Below the pieces are notes generated by a model. It saw nothing but the letters and a program-made list of their open reading frames with translations, was not told the DNA's origin and searched no databases. A DNA stretch of 62,500 bases from an uncultured Roseobacter sp. (GTDB taxonomy: Bacteria; Pseudomonadota; Alphaproteobacteria; Rhodobacterales; Rhodobacteraceae), in contig CANKZM010000004.1 of NCBI GenBank assembly GCA_947488305.1, positions 1 through 62,500 on the forward strand, read 5' to 3'. Both the position numbers and the translations under genes were made by a program. Of this stretch, positions 17,504 through 28,041 are shown piece after piece (position 1 is the first letter of the stretch; each line of letters begins with the position of its first letter).

Positions 17504-18373
17504 ATGTTTCGGGAAAGGCTGGAGATGGCCGCAGCGGCCATACAGTCTCATTTTGACATCGTGATTGGTCAACTGGATGATCTGCCGGTCATTCAGGCCA
17601 TGGCCCACGCCACCCATGGGGGCAAACGATTGCGGGGGTTTCTGACATTGGAAACCGCGCGCTTGCATGACGTCCCGCCCGATCAGGCGATCTGGCCCGC
17701 GACAGCAATCGAAGCCCTACACGCCTACAGTTTGGTCCATGATGATTTGCCATGCATGGACGACGACGACCTGAGACGCGGCCAACCCACAGTCCACAAG
17801 AAATGGGATGAGGCAACGGCTGTGCTGGCCGGAGATGCCCTGCAAACGCTTGCGTTTGAACTTGTCAGTCACCCCGACAACAACTTGCCTGCCGAAGTGC
17901 GCGCCGATCTCGCGGTCACGCTTGCGCAAGCCAGCGGCGCACGTGGCATGGTCCTTGGTCAGGCGCTCGATATCGCGGCAGAAACTGCGGACGAAGCGCT
18001 CACGCTGGACGAGATCACTGCATTGCAGCGCGGCAAGACGGGCGCTTTGATCGAATGGTCCGCAACTGCGGGTGCGCGAATGGCGCAGGCGGATGTGACG
18101 CCGCTATTGTCTTATGCCCGCGCCCTGGGATTGGCCTTTCAGATTGCGGATGACGTGCTGGATGTGGTCGGAGACAGCGCTACAGTTGGCAAAGCCGTAG
18201 GAAAAGATGCCGATGCGGGCAAAGCCACATTTGTCTCGCTTCTCGGTCTCGACGTTGCAAAGGCTCGGGCAAACGCGCTGGTCGAAGAGGCCTGCGACAG
18301 CCTGGCTGTTTACGGCACCGACGCCGAGGTACTAAAAGAGACTGCGCGATTTGTGGTCAACCGGGCGCACTAA
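17504..18373 (+). CDS. ispA: farnesyl diphosphate synthase
   Basis: This 289-residue all-helical prenyltransferase condenses DMAPP and two IPP to farnesyl diphosphate. It has the first aspartate-rich motif DDLPCMDDDDLRRG, the second in FQIADDVLDVVGD, and GKRLRGFL for IPP binding. The bulky residue pattern before the first motif fits a short-chain (C15) product. It is followed by dxs after nine bases. Confidence 0.94.
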   Translation: MFRERLEMAAAAIQSHFDIVIGQLDDLPVIQAMAHATHGGKRLRGFLTLETARLHDVPPDQAIWPATAIEALHAYSLVHDDLPCMDDDDLRRGQPTVHKKWDEATAVLAGDALQTLAFELVSHPDNNLPAEVRADLAVTLAQASGARGMVLGQALDIAAETADEALTLDEITALQRGKTGALIEWSATAGARMAQADVTPLLSYARALGLAFQIADDVLDVVGDSATVGKAVGKDADAGKATFVSLLGLDVAKARANALVEEACDSLAVYGTDAEVLKETARFVVNRAH

Positions 18374-18382
18374 GGAACGGAT

Positions 18383-20311
18383 ATGACAGACAGGCCGAAC
18401 ACCCCTTTGTTGGATCAGATCCAGCGCCCCGCTGACATGAAGACACTGTCGGATCGGCAGTTACGCCAGCTCGCAGACGAATTGCGGGCCGAAACCATTT
18501 CCGCCGTTTCGGTTACGGGTGGTCATCTTGGTGCTGGTTTGGGTGTTGTGGAGCTGACTGTCGCTTTGCACGCCGTGTTTGATACGCCGCGCGACAAGAT
18601 TGTTTGGGACGTCGGGCACCAGTGCTATCCGCACAAAATCCTGACCGAGCGCCGTGACCGTATTCGTACTCTGCGTATGAAAGGCGGGCTGAGCGGCTTC
18701 ACCAAACGCAGTGAATCCCCCTACGATCCATTTGGTGCCGCGCATAGTTCGACCTCGATTTCGGCCGCGTTAGGCTTCGCGGTCGCGCGGGACCTTGGAG
18801 GTGTCGTGCCCGAAGGTCTGGGCGATGCGATTGCCGTGATCGGCGACGGGTCGATGAGCGCGGGCATGGCCTATGAGGCGATGAATAATGCCGGGCATTT
18901 GAAGAAACGCATGATCGTCATCCTGAACGACAACGAGATGTCGATCGCGCCGCCCGTAGGGGCGATGTCATCCTACTTGAGCCGGCTCTATGCTGAGGAA
19001 CCGTTTCAGGAATTCAAGGCCGCCGCAAAAGGGGCTGTGAGCCTTCTGCCAGAGCCCTTTCGGGAAGGTGCCAAGCGCGCAAAAGACATTCTCAAGGGCA
19101 TGGCCATGGGAGGAACGCTTTTCGAGGAGCTGGGGTTCTCCTACATCGGGCCAATCGACGGACACGATCTGGATCAGTTGCTGCCGATACTGCGCACCGT
19201 CAAAGCACGCGCGACCGGGCCAATACTGATCCATGCGCTCACAAAGAAGGGCAAGGGCTACGCGCCCGCCGAAAACGCCCGCGACCGGGGCCATGCAACT
19301 GCCAAGTTCGATGTGGTTACCGGTGAGCAAAAAAAGGCACCCTCAAACGCGCCAAGTTACACCAAGGTCTTTGCAGAAAGCCTGCTTCAGGAAGCCGCCG
19401 TTGACGACAAGATCTGTGCGGTGACAGCGGCGATGCCGGACGGCACCGGCCTGAACCTTTTTGCGGAACGTTATCCAAGCCGCTGTTTTGACGTTGGTAT
19501 TGCGGAACAACATGGCGTCACTTTTTCGGCGGCGCTCGCAGCGGGCGGGATGAAACCGTTTTGCGCGATATATTCGACCTTCCTGCAGCGGGGCTACGAC
19601 CAAGTTGTGCATGATGTGGCCATTCAACGCCTGCCGGTGCGCTTTGCCATCGACCGGGCCGGACTTGTGGGCGCAGATGGCGCCACCCATGCGGGAGCGT
19701 TCGACATCGCCTACCTCGCGAACCTGCCCGGTTTTGTTGTGATGGCAGCCGCTGATGAGGCTGAATTGCGCCACATGGTGGCGACCGCAGCGGCACATGA
19801 TGATGGCCCCATTGCGTTCCGCTTTCCACGTGGAGAAGGCAACGGTGTCGAAATGCCGGAACGCGGTACCCCGCTGGAGATTGGCAAGGGCCGGATCATC
19901 AGCGAAGGCGCGCGCGTCGCACTTTTGTCATTCGGTACCCGGCTCAGTGAGGTTGAACGTGCGGGCGAAGCCCTTGCGGCGCGCGGCGTCGCTCCGACGA
20001 TTGCAGATGCCCGTTTCGCCAAACCTCTGGACCGGGATTTGATCCTCAGGCTCGCGCAAGAGCATGAAGCGCTGATTACCATCGAAGAAGGCGCCGTTGG
20101 CGGTTTCGGCAGCCATGTGGCGCAGCTTCTGGCGGAGGAAGGTGTTTTTGACACCGGGTTGAAGTTCCGGTCCATGGTGTTACCGGACATCTTCATCGAT
20201 CAGGCGGGCCCGGCGGATATGTACGCAGTGGCCCGGATGAACGCCGCCGATATAGAGGCCAAAGCCCTGTCAGTTTTGGGAGTTTCACAAATTGGCGAAG
20301 CGCTCGCCTAA
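18383..20311 (+). CDS. dxs: 1-deoxy-D-xylulose-5-phosphate synthase
   Basis: Dxs is the TPP-dependent first enzyme of the MEP isoprenoid pathway, joining pyruvate and glyceraldehyde-3-phosphate. The 642-residue protein has [12 protein letters not shown], the TPP-binding [18 protein letters not shown] and [15 protein letters not shown], and a transketolase-type C-terminal half with [20 protein letters not shown] precedes the ATG. The stop overlaps the stop of the convergent downstream gene by four bases, so no terminator separates them. Confidence 0.97.
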   Translation: MTDRPNTPLLDQIQRPADMKTLSDRQLRQLADELRAETISAVSVTGGHLGAGLGVVELTVALHAVFDTPRDKIVWDVGHQCYPHKILTERRDRIRTLRMKGGLSGFTKRSESPYDPFGAAHSSTSISAALGFAVARDLGGVVPEGLGDAIAVIGDGSMSAGMAYEAMNNAGHLKKRMIVILNDNEMSIAPPVGAMSSYLSRLYAEEPFQEFKAAAKGAVSLLPEPFREGAKRAKDILKGMAMGGTLFEELGFSYIGPIDGHDLDQLLPILRTVKARATGPILIHALTKKGKGYAPAENARDRGHATAKFDVVTGEQKKAPSNAPSYTKVFAESLLQEAAVDDKICAVTAAMPDGTGLNLFAERYPSRCFDVGIAEQHGVTFSAALAAGGMKPFCAIYSTFLQRGYDQVVHDVAIQRLPVRFAIDRAGLVGADGATHAGAFDIAYLANLPGFVVMAAADEAELRHMVATAAAHDDGPIAFRFPRGEGNGVEMPERGTPLEIGKGRIISEGARVALLSFGTRLSEVERAGEALAARGVAPTIADARFAKPLDRDLILRLAQEHEALITIEEGAVGGFGSHVAQLLAEEGVFDTGLKFRSMVLPDIFIDQAGPADMYAVARMNAADIEAKALSVLGVSQIGEALA

Positions 20312-21255
20312 GTGCCCTGAACCATCTCAAAGGCCGCAAGCGCTATCGCTGTATCAAGAACGCCAAGCCCGGTCTGGTCACAAACCGTTATGTCCGTGTC
20401 AGACCGCCGGCCAACGTCACCTGCGATCACCGAAGATAATTCGACCACCGGGCGTTTGAGAAGGTCCTGAGAAACATGCTGTAACTCTCCGCCTATCTGA
20501 CACTGCGAAACACTGTCGCAAACGATCAAATCCGCAGAAGTGAGCACAGCAGCGCCCAGCTCTTGTTTACCCGGCAAATCCGACCCCATTGCAGTGATAT
20601 GTGTACCAGGTTGCACCCAATCGGCCTGTATCAAAGGGTGCGTGCTTTGCGTCGTCGTTGTGATCATTTCGCTCTGTCGGACAAGATGCTCCAGATCGGA
20701 AACAACTCTTACATCTGCCTCGGTGATTTCTCGCAAGTCGTCGGCACAGGCCTCTGCGTTCGCGTCATGACGCCCCCAGACAAAAACATTCTTAACGTTG
20801 CGTTTGACGACCAAAGCGGCGAGCTGCTCACGTGCCTGCACACCGGTGCCAACGATACCCAGAACACTGGCATCTTTTCGGGCCAAATGATCCGTGGCCA
20901 CAGCTCCCGCAAGAGCGGTTCGCAGGTTCATCAGATAACCGTTATCAAGAAAGACGGCTTCGCAGAATCCCGTTTGACTGCTGATCAACAGGATAACACT
21001 GCTGCTGCTGGCCAGGCCCTGTTTTGGATTCTCATAAAAACCGGACGCCATCTTTATCGCAAATGCAGGAAGGTCTTCGACATAGGCGCCTTTCACATCA
21101 ATCGCACTTTGCTGATCTATATCGATATGAAAAACGGGCGGCATGCTGATCTTGCGGTCGCGCATCCAGAGATAGGCTTGCTCCACCTGGTCAAATGCAG
21201 CGCGGTCATACCCGACGGCCTGACGCAACTGGTCCTCTGTCAGAATTCTGGTCAC
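20308..21255 (-). CDS. ornithine cyclodeaminase/mu-crystallin family protein
   Basis: This 315-residue NAD(P)-dependent enzyme is of the OCD family. A substrate-binding half carries [12 protein letters not shown], and the Rossmann segment [14 protein letters not shown] follows. Family members include ornithine cyclodeaminase, imine reductases, alanine dehydrogenase of archaeal type, EutC of ectoine breakdown, and BhcD iminosuccinate reductase. None of their usual partners is beside it, so the substrate stays open. It starts with GTG three bases after the stop of the upstream NAD(P)-binding protein, so they are coupled. Confidence 0.85.
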   Translation of the reverse strand: MTRILTEDQLRQAVGYDRAAFDQVEQAYLWMRDRKISMPPVFHIDIDQQSAIDVKGAYVEDLPAFAIKMASGFYENPKQGLASSSSVILLISSQTGFCEAVFLDNGYLMNLRTALAGAVATDHLARKDASVLGIVGTGVQAREQLAALVVKRNVKNVFVWGRHDANAEACADDLREITEADVRVVSDLEHLVRQSEMITTTTQSTHPLIQADWVQPGTHITAMGSDLPGKQELGAAVLTSADLIVCDSVSQCQIGGELQHVSQDLLKRPVVELSSVIAGDVGRRSDTDITVCDQTGLGVLDTAIALAAFEMVQGT

Positions 21256-21258
21256 GCG

Positions 21259-22110
21259 TTAGTCATCCAGCATCGCCTTCAAACCTTGCCGGTAGTCCGG
21301 GTATTTCAGTGCAATGCCCAGCTCATGTTTGATGCGGTCGTTCCGCACCTTTTTGCTTTCCGCGTAAAAGCTGCGAGCCATCGGCGACATTTCCGCCGTT
21401 TCAAAAGCTTCAGCAGGCGGCAACGGAAGGCTCAGAAGTTCAGCCGCATAACCAATGACATCCTGGGGTGGGGCCGGATCGTCATCGCAAAGGTTATAAA
21501 CAGCGCCCGGGTTGGGTCGGCGTAAGGAAGCCTCCAGCACCTGTGCGATGTCTTCCACGTGGATACGAGAGAACACCTGCCCCTTTTTGATGATGCGACG
21601 CGCCGTGCCCGCACGCACTTTCGCAAAAGGGCCACGGCCAGGGCCGTAAATCCCTGCCAGGCGAAAGATATGCAGTGGAAGGTTTGGAATGGCCTGCCAT
21701 TCGGCTTCGGCATCAACTCGTGCTTGGCCCCGAGTGGTCGATGGCGCCAGAGGCGTTCCCTCATCCACCCAATCCCCGCCATGATCGCCGTAAACGCCCG
21801 TCGTCGAAAGATAACCAACCCAAGATAATTCTGATGCGATGCCGGAGATCTCATCGCGTAACTCAGCCAGAACCGGATCACCATCGGGACCGGGTGCAGC
21901 AGATATAAGCAGAGCGCTGGCGTTTTTCAGGTGATGGGCGATATTGGTCCCGGGCCATACCAACGGGGTCACACCAGTGTCGGCTATCGCTTCCGCTTTT
22001 TCGGCCGTTCGCGTCGTCCCGATGATCTCCCATCCTTCCGGCAACAACCGTTCAGCGAGCGCCCGCGCACTATATCCATGACCGAATGAAAGAAGCTTTC
22101 CCGACCGCAT
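21259..22110 (-). CDS. NAD(P)-binding SDR-like protein (YeeZ type)
   Basis: The 283-residue protein starts MRSGKLLSFGHGYSARALAERL, a Rossmann glycine loop of the atypical SDR group, and contains YLSTTGVYGDHGGDWVDE and RLAGIYGPGRGPF. These match the YeeZ/nucleoside-diphosphate-sugar epimerase-like family whose function is mostly unproven. The longer open frame to 22200 runs into caiD and is not used; the ATG at 22110 lies eight bases past the caiD stop. Confidence 0.8.
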   Translation of the reverse strand: MRSGKLLSFGHGYSARALAERLLPEGWEIIGTTRTAEKAEAIADTGVTPLVWPGTNIAHHLKNASALLISAAPGPDGDPVLAELRDEISGIASELSWVGYLSTTGVYGDHGGDWVDEGTPLAPSTTRGQARVDAEAEWQAIPNLPLHIFRLAGIYGPGRGPFAKVRAGTARRIIKKGQVFSRIHVEDIAQVLEASLRRPNPGAVYNLCDDDPAPPQDVIGYAAELLSLPLPPAEAFETAEMSPMARSFYAESKKVRNDRIKHELGIALKYPDYRQGLKAMLDD

Positions 22111-22117
22111 CCTGCCG

Positions 22118-22897
22118 TTAACGCCCCCGCCAGACAGGATCGCGTTTCTCCGCAAAGGCCCGGGCCCCTTCCAACTGATCCTCGGACCCGTAGAGCACAT
22201 CCACGGTTTCCAATTGGCGTTTGGTGATCCGGTTCATGACGTCCTGAAACTTTGCATCTTCAGCCTCGCGCACAACTTCCTTGATTGCAGCATAGACCAA
22301 GGGAGGCCCGGACGCCAAAAGCCGTGCCAGTTCCCACGCGCGCTCCATAAGTTTGTCTGCGGGCAAGATTTCGTTGATCAGCCCCCAGGTCTTCGCTTCA
22401 TCGACATCAAACCAGCGACCGGTCAGCAAAAGCTCCATTGCGATATGGTAGGGAATGCGTTTGGGCAGCTTGATCGATGCTGCATCCGCCACAGTACCCG
22501 ACCGTATTTCCGGAAGGGCGAAACTTGCGTGATCCGCGGCAAGGATCATATCCGCACTCAGGGCAAGTTCCAGCCCACCCCCGCAGCAGATACCGTTCAC
22601 CGCAGCGATGACCGGCTTGTTCATCCCGCGCAGTTCCTGCAGGCCACCAAACCCACCGACGCCATAGTCGCCATCTACTGCATCGCCATCGGCCGCCGCC
22701 TTGAGGTCCCAACCGGGACAAAAGAACTTCTCGCCCGCCCCCGTAATAATCGCAACGCGCAGATCAGGGTCGTCACGGAAATCCTGGAAGACATCCCCCA
22801 TGATGCGCGAGGTCGCCAAATCAATCGCATTCGCCTTTGGACGATCCAGCGTCACTTCAAGGATCATCCCATCTTTGCGTGTTTTGATTGGGTCCAT
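22118..22897 (-). CDS. caiD: carnitinyl-CoA dehydratase-like enoyl-CoA hydratase
   Basis: This crotonase-fold enzyme has 259 residues. The oxyanion-hole segments are GAGEKFFCPGWDLK and NGICCGGGLELALSADMI, and PEIRSGTVADAASIKLPKRIPYHIAMELLLTGR carries the family's helix and active-site acidic residue region. The sequence resembles proteins named carnitinyl-CoA dehydratase in roseobacters. AAGGAGG precedes the start. Its neighbours, an acyl-CoA ligase and an acyl-CoA dehydrogenase, complete a set able to activate, dehydrogenate and hydrate an acyl-CoA. The carnitine substrate is an inference. Confidence 0.78.
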   Translation of the reverse strand: MDPIKTRKDGMILEVTLDRPKANAIDLATSRIMGDVFQDFRDDPDLRVAIITGAGEKFFCPGWDLKAAADGDAVDGDYGVGGFGGLQELRGMNKPVIAAVNGICCGGGLELALSADMILAADHASFALPEIRSGTVADAASIKLPKRIPYHIAMELLLTGRWFDVDEAKTWGLINEILPADKLMERAWELARLLASGPPLVYAAIKEVVREAEDAKFQDVMNRITKRQLETVDVLYGSEDQLEGARAFAEKRDPVWRGR

Positions 22898-22907
22898 CGG
22901 TTCCTCC

Positions 22908-24950
22908 TTAGGGTTTAGACGGGGGCAGTAATGCGATCAGAGCATCCACCGCTACGGCGCTTTCCGGGGTGCACATCAGCGGGTTGACCTCCACTTCGTA
23001 AAGGCTGTTGGCTTCGGCCACAACGAAGTCCTGCAAAGCCATCACCGCATCCAGAGCACCTTCCAGATCAGCAGGCGCTGCTCCCCGGTACCCAGTCAGC
23101 AGCGGGTAGATGCGCAATAACCTAAGTCGCTCGGTGACATCTTCACGCGTGACAGGCAGTAGCATCGATACACGATCCTGCCATAACTCAGTAAGAATAC
23201 CGCCGGCGCCGATAGTTAGCACAAAGCCATGGGCCGGGTCCCGTGTGACCCCCAGCAGCAATTCGCAACACGTGCCCGCGACCATCTCTTCGATCAGAAA
23301 TGCATCGCCTGGCATATTTCGAGCAGCTTCCTCCAAAGCATCCTTGCGCAAGTTCACCCTAACAGCACCGGCTTCAGATTTATGCGCCAATCCCAAGGCT
23401 TTGAGCACAAGCGGCTCGCGCAATTCGGACGCCGTCTGAACCAGGGCATTACGGGTCGACCTGACACGCTTGGGACACTTCAGGCCAAAGGACGCAAGCC
23501 GCTCTTTGGCCTGCATCTCTGAAATCATCTCGGGCATCCCTTCCGGCCCGACAGGTATTGGCGGGTATTGCTGTGGCGCCGCTCGGTTTCCCGCTGCCTC
23601 AGCGGCCGCCAGTGCTTCGCGCAGACCGTGCAGCGGCGTGACCCCACTGACCAGCAACCTACTGGCCACATCCTTTGGCAATAACTCTGGCAGACTGGAA
23701 ACCACCGCGACAGGACGGCCGCTTTCACGCCGCACGGCAATTGCAGCTTCTGTGGCAGCCTCCCACGCGCTTGGGTCCGTGTGTGGATAGTCCAGCACGA
23801 TAAGCACGAGACCAATGTGCGCGGCAGCCATCGGGGACCATGCAGCTGTCATCTTTTGGAGATCACCCCAAACATAGGTGTGATAATCGAGCGGGTTCGA
23901 CAAGGCCACCATCGGACCAAGCGCCGCCGACAATGCCATCTCTTGATCCTGCTTGAGAACGGGGAAACTGACACCGAACCCGGTCGCCATATCCGCGACC
24001 AGTGAGGCTTCGCCTCCTGAACAACTGATAGATGACAAAGTACTGTTTTCCAGAAAACCGTTACAATGCAATAGCATGAGCGTTTCGAGAAATGCGGGCA
24101 AATCGTAAAGACGCGGTATGCCCAAGCGCTCCAACAGCGCATCCGCACCTGCATCGGTTCCGGCAAGCGACGCGGTATGGGTCAGCGTTGCACGTTGAGC
24201 CTGATCAGATGCCCCCACCTTTATGGCAATCACTGGAACGCCACATGCTTCGGCGGCTAGCGCAAATTGATGCCATTCCTGAACATTGCCAAATCCTTCT
24301 ACATGCAGGCCGATCGCAGTCACCCTTGGGTCGTCCAGCAAGGCGTGCGCGATCTCAATCTGGCTGGTTTGCGCCATGTTTCCACAAGTGATGACATAGG
24401 CGATTGGTAAGGCGCGCTTTTGCATCGTCAGATTGATTGCGATATTTGAGCTTTGCGCGAGAATTGCGACACCGCGTTCCACCGGGTGACAGCCATGTTG
24501 ATCCGGCCAAAGCAAGGCCCCATCAACGGCGTTCACGAACCCATAGCAATTGGGGCCCAGTACAGGCATATCGCCAGCAGCGTCCACCAACGCCGCCTGC
24601 AATGCACCGCTTGCAGCATCCTCGGCCACGGCTTCCGCAAAGCCGGACGCAAAACAGACCGCTCCCCCGGCTCCCATTGCGGAAAGTGCCGCCACGGCCT
24701 CAAGGGTTGCATGGCGATTGATACCCAGAAACACCGCATCCGGCGCTTCCGGCAGATCTGCAATCCGGGGAACCGCCGTCACCCCTTCGACGGGGTCGGG
24801 GAACGGATGTACCCGGAAAACACTGCCGGAATATCCCATCCGTTTCAGTTGCAAGATCACCTGCCTGCACCACGCACCACCACCCACGACAGCAACGGAT
24901 TTTGGACGCAGCAATCGGCTCAGGTCACGCTTATCCACAAACTCATTCAC
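22908..24950 (-). CDS. NDP-forming acyl-CoA ligase (acetate-CoA ligase family)
   Basis: The 680-residue enzyme fuses the alpha and beta parts of ADP-forming acyl-CoA synthetase. It has a CoA-binding Rossmann domain (about 8-135, SVAVVGGGAWCRQVILQLKR), a succinyl-CoA-ligase-like flavodoxin region with the phospho-His segment THTASLAG, and a C-terminal ATP-grasp domain (about 470-680, with PLVLKALGLAHKSEAGAVRVNL). It starts at a GTG with only a weak binding site. Together with CaiD and the acyl-CoA dehydrogenase it most likely activates carnitine or a related quaternary-amine acid. The DMSP lyase DddX is in the same superfamily and cannot be excluded. Confidence 0.8.
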   Translation of the reverse strand: MNEFVDKRDLSRLLRPKSVAVVGGGAWCRQVILQLKRMGYSGSVFRVHPFPDPVEGVTAVPRIADLPEAPDAVFLGINRHATLEAVAALSAMGAGGAVCFASGFAEAVAEDAASGALQAALVDAAGDMPVLGPNCYGFVNAVDGALLWPDQHGCHPVERGVAILAQSSNIAINLTMQKRALPIAYVITCGNMAQTSQIEIAHALLDDPRVTAIGLHVEGFGNVQEWHQFALAAEACGVPVIAIKVGASDQAQRATLTHTASLAGTDAGADALLERLGIPRLYDLPAFLETLMLLHCNGFLENSTLSSISCSGGEASLVADMATGFGVSFPVLKQDQEMALSAALGPMVALSNPLDYHTYVWGDLQKMTAAWSPMAAAHIGLVLIVLDYPHTDPSAWEAATEAAIAVRRESGRPVAVVSSLPELLPKDVASRLLVSGVTPLHGLREALAAAEAAGNRAAPQQYPPIPVGPEGMPEMISEMQAKERLASFGLKCPKRVRSTRNALVQTASELREPLVLKALGLAHKSEAGAVRVNLRKDALEEAARNMPGDAFLIEEMVAGTCCELLLGVTRDPAHGFVLTIGAGGILTELWQDRVSMLLPVTREDVTERLRLLRIYPLLTGYRGAAPADLEGALDAVMALQDFVVAEANSLYEVEVNPLMCTPESAVAVDALIALLPPSKP

Positions 24951-24985
24951 TTTTCTTCTGTGCCATCATCAATGCTGATCTTGCC

Positions 24986-26149
24986 TCATGCCCCCAAAGC
25001 GCGCAGCAAGTCCCGGCTGATGATATGTCGCTGGATCTCCGATGTGCCGTCCCAAATGCGTTCGACGCGGGCATCGCGCCAGAAACGTTCCAACGGGTAG
25101 TCGTCCATCAAACCCATGCCCCCGTGGATCTGGATCGCCGCATCCGTGACGCGCGCAAGCATCTCTGATGCATAGAGCTTGGCGCTTGCAATCTCGCGGT
25201 TGGCAGGCAGTTCCTTGTCCAAACGGTCCGCGCTCGCAAGCGTCAGCAGGTCAGCAGCATCGATTTCAGTGACCATGTCAGCGAGTTGAAAGCTTACGCC
25301 CTGAAACTTGCCGATCTTCTGGCCGAACTGTTCACGTTCTGCGGCGTAGTTCAGAGCATAGTCAAAGACGCGCCTTGCACGCCCCACGGACATCGCAGCA
25401 ACTGTAATCCGGGTTGCGTAAAGCCAGGAGTTCATCACCTCAAAGCCGCCATCGACCTCCCCCAGCACCTGCGCATCCGGCAGGCGGCAATCGTCGAAAT
25501 CGAGGATCATGTTCTGGTAGCCCCGATGGCTGACCGATTTGTAACCATCCCGGATGGTGAACCCCGGAGTACCCCGGTCCACCAGAAAGGCGGTGATGCG
25601 TTTCTTGGGGCCTTTGGGCGTCTGGTCCTCTCCCGTTGCGATGAAGACGATCACAAAATCCGCATGTTCCGCACCGGAAATGAAGTGCTTGGTGCCATTG
25701 ACGACCCAATCGCCGCCATCCCTCACCGCCGCACATTTCATGCCACGGACGTCTGACCCGGCCCCTGGCTCTGTCATCGCCAAGGCGTCCATCTTTTCGC
25801 CCCGCACGGCAGGCATCAGGTAGCGCTCGACTTGCTCGCCTTCACAGGCCATGAGGATGTTCTGCGGACGGCCAAAGAAATGCGTGAGCGCCATGGATCC
25901 ACGACCCAACTCACGTTCGACCAGTGCGAACTCAAGATGGTTCAGGCCAGCACAGCCGACGCTTTCGGGAAAGTTGCAGGCGTAAAACCCCAGATCCAAG
26001 GTCTTTTGTTTGATTTCCTGCGCCAGTTCAGCGGGCACTTCGCCTGTGCGTTCTACAAGTTCTTCATGCGGGTAGATTTCGTTTTCGACAAAGCTGCGGA
26101 CTGTCTCCGCAATCATTTGGTGTTCGTCTGTCAGGCCGTAAGCGGTCAT
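24986..26149 (-). CDS. acyl-CoA dehydrogenase family protein
   Basis: This flavoprotein (387 residues) has MTEPGAGSDVRGMKC for FAD and substrate binding, VGRARRVFDYALNYAAEREQFGQKI and the C-terminal QIHGGMGLMDDYPLERFWRDARV that lines the FAD site of the partner subunit. It would oxidise an acyl-CoA to the enoyl-CoA and pass electrons to ETF. In context it may act as a crotonobetainyl/butyrobetainyl-CoA enzyme. ATGs at 26158 and 26149 are both possible; I prefer 26149, giving MTAYGLTDEHQMI as in relatives. Confidence 0.85.
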   Translation of the reverse strand: MTAYGLTDEHQMIAETVRSFVENEIYPHEELVERTGEVPAELAQEIKQKTLDLGFYACNFPESVGCAGLNHLEFALVERELGRGSMALTHFFGRPQNILMACEGEQVERYLMPAVRGEKMDALAMTEPGAGSDVRGMKCAAVRDGGDWVVNGTKHFISGAEHADFVIVFIATGEDQTPKGPKKRITAFLVDRGTPGFTIRDGYKSVSHRGYQNMILDFDDCRLPDAQVLGEVDGGFEVMNSWLYATRITVAAMSVGRARRVFDYALNYAAEREQFGQKIGKFQGVSFQLADMVTEIDAADLLTLASADRLDKELPANREIASAKLYASEMLARVTDAAIQIHGGMGLMDDYPLERFWRDARVERIWDGTSEIQRHIISRDLLRALGA

Positions 26150-26258
26150 GGGGCACATCTTTCATCAGGAATGGAGGAAGGGAGAGGCGGATGCCCTTAC
26201 CTTCCCAACCGACGTGTGCTGGTCCAGCGAGTCAGATCATCCACACCGCAACAGATCA

Positions 26259-27248
26259 TCAGGTGTACATTTGTTTCTTGCGCGCCCGGGTCTCGTCAGT
26301 CGCTTGCGCTGAGCCGTCATGGTAGCTGCCAAACCAGCGATCCCACGGCATCTCGACGGTTCCGTAGTTACACTCGAAATACCGATGATGCAGCTGGTGA
26401 AAGAACACACCCGCCTTAAGTTGCTTTTTGTCCTTCACCACAATTTCTTCGAAACCTGAATGCGAAAACACCGGGTGAGTTGATTGCACATATCCGTGAA
26501 ACAGCACGTGCAATGGATGGCTGGGAAGTATGAAATGAATAAGGAAGTTCGTGTAGAACAGGAGATGCTCCACCGGGTGCATCGAGATACCGGACCACGG
26601 ACCCACGTTGACGTTACGGTGATGCAGGGCATGCGCCAGTTTGTAGAGCGGCGGCCAATGAAGCAGCCGGTGGACCCAATAGAAATGAAAACTGGACCAT
26701 ATCGGTATCAGCACAAAGAAGGCCACAAACCAGATCGGGTTGCCGGGGAAAAACACCGTCGGCGCATAGCCGTTTGCCATGCTCCAGAACACCAGCACCT
26801 GAAAGGCGGTCCAGAGCGTGATGCCGCTGGCGATATGCCAGAACATATTGTCGTACACCTGATTGCCGAAGGTGAAGGTACCATTGTCCCGCGCCTGATC
26901 ACGCGGATCGTATTTGGTCGCGTTGCCCTGCCCTTTCCGCATGATCAGCCAGTAATGCAATGTGCCTGCACAGATGACCTGAGGGACAAGGTTTGCCAGC
27001 CAGACCTTGACCACCCAACCCCAGGCCAGCACCTGCATCTCTGCCAGATCGGGCAGGATCAAGAGATACGCCAACAGCGCCAGAACGAAACACAAGGTGG
27101 TGGTCGAAATCTCCAGCCAGAACGCCGCATACCAACTGAAGATCGCTTTGAAACGAGGTGGCCATTGGAATAACGGGTTCTGCTCCAATGGCACCTGTGG
27201 ACGATAATTCCAGCGTCCCGCTTCGCGAGCCTCTGCGTCACAGGGCAT
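26259..27248 (-). CDS. sterol desaturase/fatty acid hydroxylase family protein
   Basis: The 329-residue integral membrane di-iron protein has the histidine clusters HFYWVHRLLHW, HALHHRNVNVGP, HPVEHLL and HQLHHRYFECNYG, separated by hydrophobic segments. This cluster pattern binds the di-iron centre of the FA_hydroxylase superfamily. Its ATG overlaps the stop of the upstream class II aldolase by 11 bases, so the two are translated together. The substrate (sterol-like, carotenoid or fatty acyl) is unknown. Confidence 0.85.
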   Translation of the reverse strand: MPCDAEAREAGRWNYRPQVPLEQNPLFQWPPRFKAIFSWYAAFWLEISTTTLCFVLALLAYLLILPDLAEMQVLAWGWVVKVWLANLVPQVICAGTLHYWLIMRKGQGNATKYDPRDQARDNGTFTFGNQVYDNMFWHIASGITLWTAFQVLVFWSMANGYAPTVFFPGNPIWFVAFFVLIPIWSSFHFYWVHRLLHWPPLYKLAHALHHRNVNVGPWSGISMHPVEHLLFYTNFLIHFILPSHPLHVLFHGYVQSTHPVFSHSGFEEIVVKDKKQLKAGVFFHQLHHRYFECNYGTVEMPWDRWFGSYHDGSAQATDETRARKKQMYT

Positions 27249-27993
27249 AATCAGACGTTTCCTCATCCAGAATGGCCTTGAGCTCCGCAAGGTGGCGAAC
27301 ATCTTGTTCAGGGTAGTCTTCTATCTCTTGCGCTGTTTTCTCGGCGATTTCTTCCGGGATCAGGCGTAACGGCTTTCCCGTTTGCAGCGCCAAGAAATAG
27401 TTCATACATGCGCGCTCAAAATAGTACATTCGATTGAAGGTCTCTGCGACTGTGTCCCCGATCACCATGACACCGTGGTTGCCCATCACCATGACCTTCT
27501 TCTTCGGATCATCAAAAAGACGGGCGCAGCGTTCGCCTTCCTCCTCAAATGCCAATCCACCGTAACTGTCATCGATCACCTGACGGTTGAAGAACATGCA
27601 GGCGTTCTGGTCCACCGGCGGCAGCAGGCTATCCTGCAGGCTCGCTAGCGCCGTAGCGTAGGGCGAATGAACATGCATCGCGCATCGGGCATGCGGGCAA
27701 TGCCGGTGCAGCCCCCCATGCAGAAACCAGGCGGTTGGGTCCGGAGCGTCGGGACCCTTTAGTGTTTCGGGATCATTCGCGTCGACAACAATGAGGTCAG
27801 AAGCCTTGATACGCGAAAAGTGCATCTGGTTGGGATTCATCAGGAACCGCGTACCATCCTCGTTAATCGCGAGGCTGAAGTGATTGGCGACTGCCTCATG
27901 CATGTTCAGGCGCACGGTCCAACGAAAGGCGGCGGCAAGATCGACCCGTTCTTGCCAATTTTCCATGTTCGGGATCATTTCGGTCACGGACAT
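27238..27993 (-). CDS. class II aldolase/adducin family protein
   Basis: The product (251 residues) has the metal-binding histidines in RCAMHVHSPYATAL and a second in MVMGNHGVMVIGDT, with AVANHFSLAINEDGTRFL near the N-terminus. These define the FucA/RhaD/adducin fold. Members are aldolases, decarboxylases or epimerases, and the substrate is not evident. GAGGGGAG precedes the ATG at 27993, which I prefer to the start at 28050. A perfect inverted repeat lies 50 bases upstream. Confidence 0.82.
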   Translation of the reverse strand: MSVTEMIPNMENWQERVDLAAAFRWTVRLNMHEAVANHFSLAINEDGTRFLMNPNQMHFSRIKASDLIVVDANDPETLKGPDAPDPTAWFLHGGLHRHCPHARCAMHVHSPYATALASLQDSLLPPVDQNACMFFNRQVIDDSYGGLAFEEEGERCARLFDDPKKKVMVMGNHGVMVIGDTVAETFNRMYYFERACMNYFLALQTGKPLRLIPEEIAEKTAQEIEDYPEQDVRHLAELKAILDEETSDYAL

Positions 27994-28041
27994 CAGGCGC
28001 TCCCCTCTCTGATTTGAGACAAGACTGCCTATCCTGAAACC

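Noticed and set aside
20308-21255. BhcD iminosuccinate reductase or EutC of ectoine breakdown
   Set aside because: The partner genes bhcABC or eutAB/doeAB are not nearby, so family membership is all that can be stated.
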